Shown here: one piece after another, positions 1-4,693 of the stretch
Numbering within the stretch: position 1 is the stretch's first letter
How the letters are laid out: each line of letters opens with the position of its first letter
Assembly (NCBI GenBank): GCA_031261765.1
Contig: JAISJA010000012.1
Coordinates: 1-5,018, forward strand
Reading direction: 5' to 3'
Origin: Coriobacteriales bacterium
GTDB lineage: Bacteria; Actinomycetota; Coriobacteriia; Coriobacteriales; UBA8131
Length of the DNA: 5,018 nt
Translations under genes and position numbers: made by a program
Notes under the pieces: generated by a model
What the model was told of the DNA's origin: nothing
What the model saw: the letters and a program-made list of their open reading frames with translations, nothing else
The model's database searches: none

Positions 1-120
1 CAGGCTCTTCTCCAAAGGTACGTCTTTAGAACGCACCTGCGAGACTATCTCGTCCAGTCGTCCGCGCATCTGCTCATATGACGAGCTTGACCGTTCTGTT
101 GCGTTGTCATTTTCCGACAT
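1..120 (-). CDS. xseB: Exodeoxyribonuclease VII small subunit, N-terminal part (gene cut by window edge)
   Basis: The first 40 codons are visible; the rest lies beyond base 1. XseB is the small, all-helical cytoplasmic subunit that, with several copies per XseA, forms exonuclease VII, which degrades single-stranded DNA. The visible part has a short polar leader (residues 1-14) and then the family pattern from Tyr15: Y-E-x-x-x-x-R-L-D-E-I-V, a short spacer, and V-P-L-E-K-S-L, matching the usual F-E-x-x-x-x-x-L-E-x-I-V...L-E-x-S-L signature. The ATG at 118-120 is chosen because AGGAGG lies at 127-132, six bases upstream. The gene overlaps the end of nusB by 14 bases in another frame, so the two are probably translationally coupled. 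No xseA lies between nusB and xseB. Identification rests on a short motif only, and the C-terminus cannot be checked. Confidence 0.82.
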   Translation of the reverse strand, partial: MSENDNATERSSSSYEQMRGRLDEIVSQVRSKDVPLEKSL

Positions 121-568
121 TGTCGTCCTCCTCTAAAATGGTGGCTATGCGACCAAGCACCCCGTTTATGAATTTAGGGGACTCGTCTTCGCCACCAAAG
201 CCCTTGGCCAGCTCCACGGCCTCGTTAATGGAGACCGATATGGGCACGTCGTCTACGTATTTCATCTCGTATGCCGCGACTCGCAGGATGTTAAGGTCCA
301 CAAGTGGCATACGGTCTATCTGCCAATGCGCGGACACGTCGTTTATCATCTCGTCTAGCTCCCCCATATGCTCGTTAACACCCTGTAAAAGCATCTTCGC
401 GAACTCAAGCGGGGCCCCGACCTCGCGCACCGTAGGCCAGCTATCCGCTATATCACCTGCGGACATTCCCGTGAACTGAGACTGGTACAATAATTGCACA
501 GCCTGAACGCGCGCCGCGCTACGATCGCGATGCGCTCCCCCACGTGGATTCTGACCTTCTTTTCTCAA
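107..568 (-). CDS. nusB: Transcription antitermination factor NusB
   Basis: NusB binds boxA RNA together with NusE (ribosomal protein S10) and helps RNA polymerase read through rRNA operons without early termination. The 153-residue product has a basic N-terminal extension of about 15 residues, then the helical NusB fold: the early A-A-R-V-Q-A-V-Q-L-L-Y segment (residues 18-28), a central R-M-P-L-V-D-L-N-I-L-R-x-A-A-Y-E-M (86-102), and the diagnostic V-P-I-S-V-S-I-N-E-A-V-E-L-A-K (108-122) and K-F-I-N-G-V-L (132-138). Length is within or slightly above the usual 130-150. The start is a TTG at 566-568, supported by AGGTG eight bases upstream and by the lack of a better internal start before the conserved region. 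It follows the Asp23-family gene by 56 bases and overlaps xseB by 14. NusB downstream of accC and an Asp23-family gene is the normal arrangement in Gram-positive bacteria. Its position behind an rrn operon may be chance. Confidence 0.95.
   Translation of the reverse strand: MRKEGQNPRGGAHRDRSAARVQAVQLLYQSQFTGMSAGDIADSWPTVREVGAPLEFAKMLLQGVNEHMGELDEMINDVSAHWQIDRMPLVDLNILRVAAYEMKYVDDVPISVSINEAVELAKGFGGEDESPKFINGVLGRIATILEEDDNVGK
118..134 (-). promoter_or_regulatory. xseB: Ribosome binding site and start of xseB, inside the end of nusB
   Basis: AGAGGAGGACGA occupies 123-134, followed by CA and the ATG at 118-120. The AGGAGG core is a perfect Shine-Dalgarno match with six-base spacing. It is encoded within the Glu-Glu-Asp-Asp codons near the end of nusB. 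The same 12 bases recur at 3093-3104 ahead of an internal ATG in the carboxyltransferase fusion gene, so this site is a local precedent for starting a gene from inside an upstream reading frame. Confidence 0.8.
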
Positions 569-595
569 ATTGCTTACACCTGATACCTTAAATCA

Positions 596-610
596 TTGGC
601 ATTGCGCCAA
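596..610. repeat. TTGGC-N5-GCCAA dyad upstream of nusB
   Basis: A perfect 5-bp dyad with a 5-base spacer lies in the 56-base gap between the Asp23-family stop and the nusB TTG start. It is the same core as the dyads at 1066-1079 and 2535-2549, but without the longer flanking similarity those two share. It could be a protein-binding operator or a reduced copy of an intergenic repeat. No T-run follows it on the coding strand, so it is not a good intrinsic terminator. Confidence 0.5.
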
Positions 611-624
611 ATCCCAAATATTTA

Positions 625-981
625 CTACTGGCTAACCGGTTTTATGCTGTCGATGAAAACGTTCACGTTCGACACGATAACGCCGGTTTGCGCATCTATA
701 GCGTTAGCCACCGCGCTGCGCACAGCAGCGGCGACGTCAAAGAGCTTATAGCCAAAGAACACCTGTATGTGCAGCTCAACAGTTATGTTGCCGTCCTCTT
801 CCAGAATGGACACTCCCGACGGTGCCTTAGGGGCCAGCAAGGTCTTTAAGAAACCTGATTGGCCGGGCCATTCGTGCCCGGTGCCCGCAACGCCCTCAAC
901 GCCGGTCGCCGCAAGTGCCACGATGGTCTCCATGACCCCGGGCGCTATCGTTATGTCGTCTTTCGTGAACGCGTTTGCCAT
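625..981 (-). CDS. Asp23/Gls24-family protein (YqhY-like)
   Basis: A 118-residue cytoplasmic protein of the Asp23/Gls24 (DUF322) family. The visible pattern is I-T-I-A-P-G-V (residues 10-16) followed by V-A-L-A-A-T-G-V-E-G-V-A-G (21-33), a variable loop (35-53), then G-V-S-I-L-E-E-D-G-N-I-T-V-E-L-H-I-Q-V (56-74) and the C-terminal V-x-N-V-N-V-F-I-D-S-I (103-113). No signal peptide or membrane segment is seen. The start is the ATG at 979-981 with AGGAAAGAGG just upstream; a GTG at 1017 would add 12 residues but has no ribosome binding site. In B. subtilis the positional counterpart yqhY sits between accC and nusB and has been linked to control of acetyl-CoA carboxylase activity. The same placement here suggests, by inference, a role in lipid precursor balance rather than in the cell envelope as for Asp23 itself. 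The biochemical function is unknown. Confidence 0.88.
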   Translation of the reverse strand: MANAFTKDDITIAPGVMETIVALAATGVEGVAGTGHEWPGQSGFLKTLLAPKAPSGVSILEEDGNITVELHIQVFFGYKLFDVAAAVRSAVANAIDAQTGVIVSNVNVFIDSIKPVSQ

Positions 982-1042
982 TTTTGCCTCTTTCCTAATG
1001 CGACCAAGTAAACCCACCTGAGAAGCTTGGAATCGTTTGCAG

Positions 1043-1101
1043 TTGGTGCCGTAGCAGACGCGCAGTTGGCTTGTGCCAATAAGCGGATGCTACGGTGCCA
1101 A
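1043..1101. repeat. Nested inverted repeat (copy A) between accC and the Asp23-family gene
   Basis: This 59-base element is two nearly concentric dyads. The outer arms TTGGTGCCGTAGCA (1043-1056) and TGCTACGGTGCCAA (1088-1101) pair over 14 positions, 12 Watson-Crick and 2 G-T on the plus strand (A-C mismatches on the minus-strand transcript). The inner dyad is TTGGC-TTGT-GCCAA (1066-1079). CGC (1059-1061) and GCG (1083-1085) can pair between them. The core and outer arms resemble copy B at 2521-2580. There is no downstream T-run on either strand, which argues against an intrinsic terminator. It fills much of the 141-base gap upstream of the Asp23-family gene; no convincing promoter hexamers are seen there. 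Confidence 0.7.
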
Positions 1102-1122
1102 ATACGACCGGCTCCAGGTTTC

Positions 1123-2466
1123 TCAGCCCATATGTTTGTCTATGAAGTCAGTCTGCACGTCGCCTTCAATGAACGCTGGTACGTCCAACACCGCTCTATG
1201 GAACGGAATGGTGGTCTTAATACCTTCTATCTTAAGCTCGTCTAGCGCACGGCGTCCGCGGCAGACCGCTTCTTCGCGCGTGGAACCCCAGACTACTAGT
1301 TTAGCTACCAGCGAATCGTAAGTTGGAGGCACCGTGTAGCCCGCATACAAATGCGTGTCAACGCGCACGCCGGGACCTCCCGGCAGCGTAAGGGACGTAA
1401 CCTTGCCGGGACACGGCATGAAGTTATTGTCGTAATCTTCGGCGTTTATACGGAATTCTATAGCGTGTCCTATAGGTGAGAAGGGCGCGCGGTCCATGAA
1501 GCTGATAGGCTCGCCGGCGGCTATGCGTAGCTGCTCCTTTATTATGTCGGTAAGCGTTATCTGCTCTGTTATGGGATGTTCAACCTGAACACGCGTGTTC
1601 ATCTCCATGAAGTAGAAGTTACCGTTCTTATCCAAGAGGAACTCTATTGTGCCGGCGTTGCGATAGCCTACCGCGCGAACGGCCTTAAGCGCGGTCTCGC
1701 CCATGCGCGAGCGCAACTCGGGCGTAAGCGCGGGAGACGGGGCCTCCTCTAGCAGCTTTTGGTGCCTGCGCTGCACGGAGCAGTCGCGCTCGCAAAGGTG
1801 CACGGCGTTGCCCAGATTGTCTGCCAGCACTTGTATCTCTACATGGCGCGGCTGCTGTATGAGCTTCTCCATGTAGACCTCGCCGTTGCCAAAGGCTGCC
1901 TTGGCCTCTGCCGTTGCGGCGTCATATGCCGATTCCATGTCCTCCGCGTGCCAAACCTCGCGCATGCCGCGTCCGCCGCCACCGGCGCTAGCCTTTATGA
2001 GCACGGGGTAGCCCATATCGTTTGCTAGCGTGCTAGCTTGTTCGGCGCTCGTAAGCGGGCCGTCTGAGCCAGGAACCGTTGGAACGCCAATGCGCTTCAT
2101 TGTCTCGCGTGCTACGTTCTTATCGCCCATAAGGTCTATGACGTCTGCTGGAGGGCCTATCCATACAAGGTCGTTGTCGGCCACCGCGCGCGCGAAGTCC
2201 GCGTTCTCTGATAAGAAACCGTAGCCGGGATGTATGGCCTCTGCGCCATGCGAGGTCGCGGCGCCTATAATCGCCGCGAAATTAAGGTATGACGCAGACG
2301 ACGGAGCGGGGCCTATGCACACCGCCTCGTCTGCAAGTTTGACCGCCAACGTGTCGCGGTCTGCTTCTGAATAGACCACGACGCTGGTTATGCCCATCTC
2401 TTTGCACGCGCGCACCACGCGTACGGCTATCTCGCCGCGGTTCGCTATTAATATCTTCTTGAACAA
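1123..2466 (-). CDS. accC: Biotin carboxylase (acetyl-CoA or pyruvate carboxylase subunit)
   Basis: AccC uses ATP and bicarbonate to carboxylate the biotin on a carrier protein (BCCP), in the cytoplasm. The 447 residues match the E. coli length (449). The N-terminal biotin carboxylase domain begins with I-L-I-A-N-R-G-E-I-A (5-14). The ATP-grasp domain follows with G-D-K (114-116), Lys158, the glycine loop G-G-G-G-R-G-M (162-168), His208 and Glu210 in R-H-V-E-I-Q, Cys229 in E-R-D-C-S-V-Q-R-R, and M-E-M-N-T-R-V-Q-V-E-H (287-297), carrying the metal and catalytic residues Glu288, Asn290, Arg292 and Glu296. The C-terminal domain has E-F-R-I-N with Arg339. All key residues are present. The start is TTG at 2464-2466: the N-terminus then matches the family and an in-frame TGA lies five codons upstream. 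The ribosome binding site is weak (AAAGTG). It lies 124 bases after the carboxyltransferase-BCCP gene, its likely partner. Whether it serves pyruvate carboxylase, acetyl-CoA carboxylase or both cannot be told from its own sequence. Confidence 0.95.
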   Translation of the reverse strand: MFKKILIANRGEIAVRVVRACKEMGITSVVVYSEADRDTLAVKLADEAVCIGPAPSSASYLNFAAIIGAATSHGAEAIHPGYGFLSENADFARAVADNDLVWIGPPADVIDLMGDKNVARETMKRIGVPTVPGSDGPLTSAEQASTLANDMGYPVLIKASAGGGGRGMREVWHAEDMESAYDAATAEAKAAFGNGEVYMEKLIQQPRHVEIQVLADNLGNAVHLCERDCSVQRRHQKLLEEAPSPALTPELRSRMGETALKAVRAVGYRNAGTIEFLLDKNGNFYFMEMNTRVQVEHPITEQITLTDIIKEQLRIAAGEPISFMDRAPFSPIGHAIEFRINAEDYDNNFMPCPGKVTSLTLPGGPGVRVDTHLYAGYTVPPTYDSLVAKLVVWGSTREEAVCRGRRALDELKIEGIKTTIPFHRAVLDVPAFIEGDVQTDFIDKHMG

Positions 2467-2520
2467 TTCTTTACACTTTCATCTTTTATGATGGCGTTGG
2501 TTTGGATGCATAAGTCACGA

Positions 2521-2580
2521 GGCGCCACGCGTAGTTGGCTTATCGCCAATGAGCGGGGCACATCGTGGCTTAGGCGCCAA
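2521..2580. repeat. Nested inverted repeat (copy B) upstream of accC
   Basis: This 60-base element lies in the 124-base gap between the fusion gene and accC. The inner dyad is TTGGC-TTATC-GCCAA (2535-2549); the outer GCCACG (2524-2529) pairs with CGTGGC (2564-2569), and GGCGCC occurs at both ends (2521-2526 and 2573-2578), offering an alternative pairing. On the minus strand it shares with copy A the order TTGGCRCC, CCGCTYATTGGC, AAGCCAACTRCGCGT, GGCRCC, with different spacer lengths. No T-run follows on the coding strand. The remaining 54 bases before accC show no clear promoter. Confidence 0.7.
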
Positions 2581-2590
2581 ACCGGCGTCA

Positions 2591-3091
2591 TCATGCCACC
2601 GTATCTACGTTTTCCTGGTCTGCGATCGGCTCAAGGTAAAACAGTGTCTGCCCAAACTCCACGGCGTCTGAGTTCTTAACGCATATCTCGCGCACTATGC
2701 CCATTTGCTCGGCCGTTATCTCGTTCATGAGCTTCATAGCCTCTACTATGCATAAAGTCTGACCGGCGGTTACTTCGTCTCCAACCTGCACGAACGGTGG
2801 TTTCTCAGGTGAAGGGGCAGAGTAGAACGTGCCGACCATTGGCGCGTCCACGGCAATCCACGAGTCCGGATGGTCCTTGTCGGACACGGCGCTCATGGCG
2901 TCAGGCGGATCCTGCACGGCCTGCACCGCGGCCTGTGCCGCCGCTGCGGCAGCGGGCGCCGCTGCAGCTACTCCGCCGCCCTCGCCCTTGGCCTTTATCG
3001 TGACCTTGGCACCGTTCTCCTCAATAGTAAGTTCACCAACACCGCTGGTATTCACAACGTCTACAAGTTCTTTTACCTGCGATATATCCAT
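2591..3091 (-). CDS. accB: Predicted internal in-frame start giving a free AccB-type BCCP (166 residues) from within the fusion gene
   Basis: The ATG at 3089-3091 (Met466 of the fusion) is where an AccB protein would naturally begin: M-D-I-S-Q-V-K-E-L-V followed by S-G-V-G-E-L-T-I-E-E resembles the AccB N-terminal segment. AGGAGG lies five bases upstream (3097-3102). The product would be 166 residues, a normal AccB length (about 150-170): N-terminal segment (1-36), Ala-rich linker (36-63), biotinyl domain with thumb (around 91-96) and biotinyl Lys120. AccB carries biotin between biotin carboxylase and the acetyl-CoA carboxyltransferase AccA/AccD. Its place directly before accC, the Asp23-family gene and nusB is the standard accB position. 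The start is inferred: Glu-Glu codons (GAG GAG) give AGGAG by chance, so the site may only be coding. The domain identity is much surer than the separate product. Confidence 0.45.
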   Translation of the reverse strand: MDISQVKELVDVVNTSGVGELTIEENGAKVTIKAKGEGGGVAAAAPAAAAAAQAAVQAVQDPPDAMSAVSDKDHPDSWIAVDAPMVGTFYSAPSPEKPPFVQVGDEVTAGQTLCIVEAMKLMNEITAEQMGIVREICVKNSDAVEFGQTLFYLEPIADQENVDTVA

Positions 3092-4486
3092 TTCGTCCTC
3101 CTCTTTTATATCAGACGCCTCTTCTTCCATCAAAAACTCGGTCTTGCCCACCGTCGTATGTTTCGTAAGGTACGTACGCGCCTCGTTTGGGAACAGCGCG
3201 TACATTAGCACGTCTTCTTCGCTGTGGGCGAGTCCGGCCGCTTCCTCTGCCACTTCATCATATGTGGTAGTGACCAGGCTTGACGGCGGAATGTTCGGGT
3301 CCAAAGGCGGTGTATCACCAAGCACTTTCTTCACTATGTCGGGGTCAAGTGGGCCAGGAGCCTGGCCGTAATAACCGGCTATATAGTCTTTCATCTCAGT
3401 TGATATGACGCTCCAGCGTTTGCCGGTAAGCACGTTGAACACGGCCTGCGTGCCTACTATCTGGCTCATTGGCGTTACAAGCGGCGGATAACCTACCTCC
3501 GCGCGCACGCGCGGAATCTCTTTCATGACATCAGGCAGACGGTCGGTCGCGTGTTGGACCTCCAGCTGGCTTACAAGGTTCGACATCATACCACCCGGAA
3601 CCTGGTGGCTATATACCTGCATATGCATAAGGGACGTCACGCCGCGCTTGTATCCATCGCGTTTGCGCATGTTCTCCCAGTATTCGCTTATCTCAAAAAG
3701 AAGGTCAAGGTCAAGGCCGGTGTCATAGCCGCTTTCCTTTAGCGCGGCTACGATCATTTCAACGGCGGGCTGTGAGTTACCAAACGCCAAAGGCGCGCTG
3801 GCGGTGTCCACTATCGCGGCGCCCGCCTCAGCCGCTTTAAGGTAGTTCGCCGGGGCCATGCCGCCAACATAATGGCAATGCAGGTGTATTGGCAGACCAA
3901 CCTGCTCGCGAAGCGCCTTCACCATGCGTTCGGTGCGGTAAGGGGTGAGCATGCCTGCCATGTCCTTTATGCATATGGAGTCAGCGCCAAGCTCCTTTAG
4001 GGCAAGCGCGTAGTCTATGTAGCTGTCCAACGTGTGTACCGGGCTCATGGTGTACGAGATCGCAGGCTCAAAATGGGCTCCCGCTTCTTTTATGGACTTC
4101 GCGCAATCCTTCAAGTTACGAATGTCGTTTAACGCGTCGAACACGCGAAATACGTCCACGCCGTTACGCGCGGCCGCTTTTATGAAACGGTCGACGATCT
4201 CTGCTGAATAATGATGGTAACCAAGCAGGTTCTGCCCGCGCAATAGCATCGCAAGCGGTGTAGAAGGGCAATGCTTCTTAATCGCGCGCAGGCGTTCCCA
4301 AGGGTTCTCGTCCAGGAACCGCAGACATGTGTCAAACGTGGCGCCGCCCCAAGCTTCTATAGCCCAATATCCCACATCGTCCATTTTTGATAATATGGGC
4401 AGCATCTCGCTTGTACGCATACGCGTGGCCCATAGCGATTGCTGGCCGTCGCGTATCGTAGTGTCCATTATGTATAGGGTACGCAT
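2591..4486 (-). CDS. pycB: Carboxyltransferase (pyruvate carboxylase subunit B / oxaloacetate decarboxylase alpha type) fused to AccB-like biotin carboxyl carrier
   Basis: The 631-residue cytoplasmic protein transfers carboxyl groups between carboxybiotin and a 2-oxo acid; with AccC it would make oxaloacetate from pyruvate. Residues 1-270 are the TIM-barrel carboxyltransferase: D-T-T-I-R-D-G-Q-Q-S (8-17, metal ligand Asp8), R-G-Q-N (83-86), F-D-A-L-N-D (116-121), I-K-D-M-A-G (173-178, Lys174 being the expected carbamylated lysine) and H-L-H-C-H (201-205, metal ligands His203 and His205). Residues 280-455 are the conserved PYC/OADA domain. After an acidic joint (454-465) comes an AccB-like segment from Met466 (M-D-I-S-Q-V-K-E-L-V), an Ala/Gly/Pro linker (501-528) and a biotinyl domain with the AccB thumb Y-S-A-P-S-P-E-K and E-A-M-K, biotin on Lys585. 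The start is ATG at 4484-4486 behind GGAAGGGGG; a TTG eight codons upstream lacks this support. No membrane decarboxylase subunits are in view, so a soluble pyruvate carboxylase is favoured over a sodium pump. Asn237 replaces the threonine usual in the T-S-Q-P loop. Confidence 0.88.
   Translation of the reverse strand: MRTLYIMDTTIRDGQQSLWATRMRTSEMLPILSKMDDVGYWAIEAWGGATFDTCLRFLDENPWERLRAIKKHCPSTPLAMLLRGQNLLGYHHYSAEIVDRFIKAAARNGVDVFRVFDALNDIRNLKDCAKSIKEAGAHFEPAISYTMSPVHTLDSYIDYALALKELGADSICIKDMAGMLTPYRTERMVKALREQVGLPIHLHCHYVGGMAPANYLKAAEAGAAIVDTASAPLAFGNSQPAVEMIVAALKESGYDTGLDLDLLFEISEYWENMRKRDGYKRGVTSLMHMQVYSHQVPGGMMSNLVSQLEVQHATDRLPDVMKEIPRVRAEVGYPPLVTPMSQIVGTQAVFNVLTGKRWSVISTEMKDYIAGYYGQAPGPLDPDIVKKVLGDTPPLDPNIPPSSLVTTTYDEVAEEAAGLAHSEEDVLMYALFPNEARTYLTKHTTVGKTEFLMEEEASDIKEEDEMDISQVKELVDVVNTSGVGELTIEENGAKVTIKAKGEGGGVAAAAPAAAAAAQAAVQAVQDPPDAMSAVSDKDHPDSWIAVDAPMVGTFYSAPSPEKPPFVQVGDEVTAGQTLCIVEAMKLMNEITAEQMGIVREICVKNSDAVEFGQTLFYLEPIADQENVDTVA
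3089..3104 (-). promoter_or_regulatory. accB: Consensus ribosome binding site inside the fusion gene, ahead of Met466
   Basis: AGAGGAGGACGA (3093-3104) plus one A precedes an in-frame ATG. The same 12 bases form the xseB site at 123-134. It is a better match to AGGAGG than the sites of accC, nusB or the fusion gene itself. It is encoded by Lys-Glu-Glu-Asp-Glu codons at the joint between the carboxyltransferase and AccB-like parts. Confidence 0.5.
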
Positions 4487-4493
4487 GGTAACC

Positions 4494-4513
4494 CCCTTCC
4501 GTTTTTTCAAGGG
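4494..4513 (-). promoter_or_regulatory. Possible hairpin covering the ribosome binding site of the fusion gene
   Basis: On the transcript CCCTT (4509-4513) can pair with AAGGG (4494-4498), which is part of the GGAAGGGGG ribosome binding site, with a 10-base A-rich loop. Only five Watson-Crick pairs are possible, so it could modulate initiation mildly or be chance. No known riboswitch consensus is recognised. Confidence 0.25.
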
Positions 4514-4547
4514 ACTTTAAAACATGATTAAGAACCGTGAACTATAT

Positions 4548-4553
4548 ATTATA
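4548..4553 (-). promoter_or_regulatory. Candidate -10 element (TATAAT) upstream of the fusion gene
   Basis: A perfect TATAAT lies about 62 bases upstream of the ATG at 4486, in an A/T-rich stretch (roughly 4535-4580). About 17 bases further upstream there is only ATATAT, a poor -35, and no extended -10 TG is present. Transcription would start near 4540 and leave a leader of about 55 bases. It is the only plausible promoter seen for the carboxylase genes, so they may form one transcript from here, possibly with read-through from the rRNA operon. Confidence 0.45.
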
Positions 4554-4637
4554 GCTGATTTACGGGTTACATATATAAACAGGTAGATAAATGAACGGTA
4601 ACGGCGGACAAAGGGTAATTGACGCCATGCGAAATAA

Positions 4638-4660
4638 GCGTTATGCGCATAGCGCGCTAT
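4638..4660. repeat. Overlapping dyads downstream of the 5S gene (weak candidate rRNA terminator)
   Basis: Two perfect palindromes overlap: TATGCGCATA (4642-4651) and ATAGCGCGCTAT (4649-4660). On the minus strand the first extends to GCGCTAT-GCGC-ATAACGC (one mismatch) and is followed by TTATTTC, a poor U-tract. It could end the rRNA transcript inefficiently. The rest of the 5S-to-fusion-gene spacer (4487-4704) holds the candidate promoter and the leader, and nothing else recognisable. Confidence 0.3.
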
Positions 4661-4693
4661 CCCAGCACGGAATGCAATGCACCGCAATACAAA

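Noticed and set aside
78..479. Plus-strand open frame of 133 codons opposite nusB
   Set aside because: NusB on the minus strand has clear family motifs over the same bases; the plus frame resembles nothing known and has no ribosome binding site support.
982..1017. Longer Asp23-family start at a GTG, adding 12 residues
   Set aside because: No ribosome binding site precedes the GTG, while AGGAAAGAGG is well placed for the ATG at 981; the extra residues encode that site.
2829..3371. Plus-strand open frame of 180 codons opposite the AccB-like part
   Set aside because: It is the antisense shadow of the Ala-rich linker and acidic joint, with low-complexity Ser/Ala content, no recognisable domain, and a real gene on the other strand with full family motifs.
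2591..4486. Reading the fusion as the alpha subunit of a sodium-pumping oxaloacetate decarboxylase
   Set aside because: No beta or gamma membrane subunits are in view, a biotin carboxylase is adjacent, and the carrier part is AccB-like; a soluble carboxylase fits better, though the rest of the genome is not visible.
4487..4510. TTG start eight codons upstream for the fusion gene
   Set aside because: The extra codons contain the GGAAGGGGG site for the ATG at 4486, and the family N-terminus begins at that ATG.
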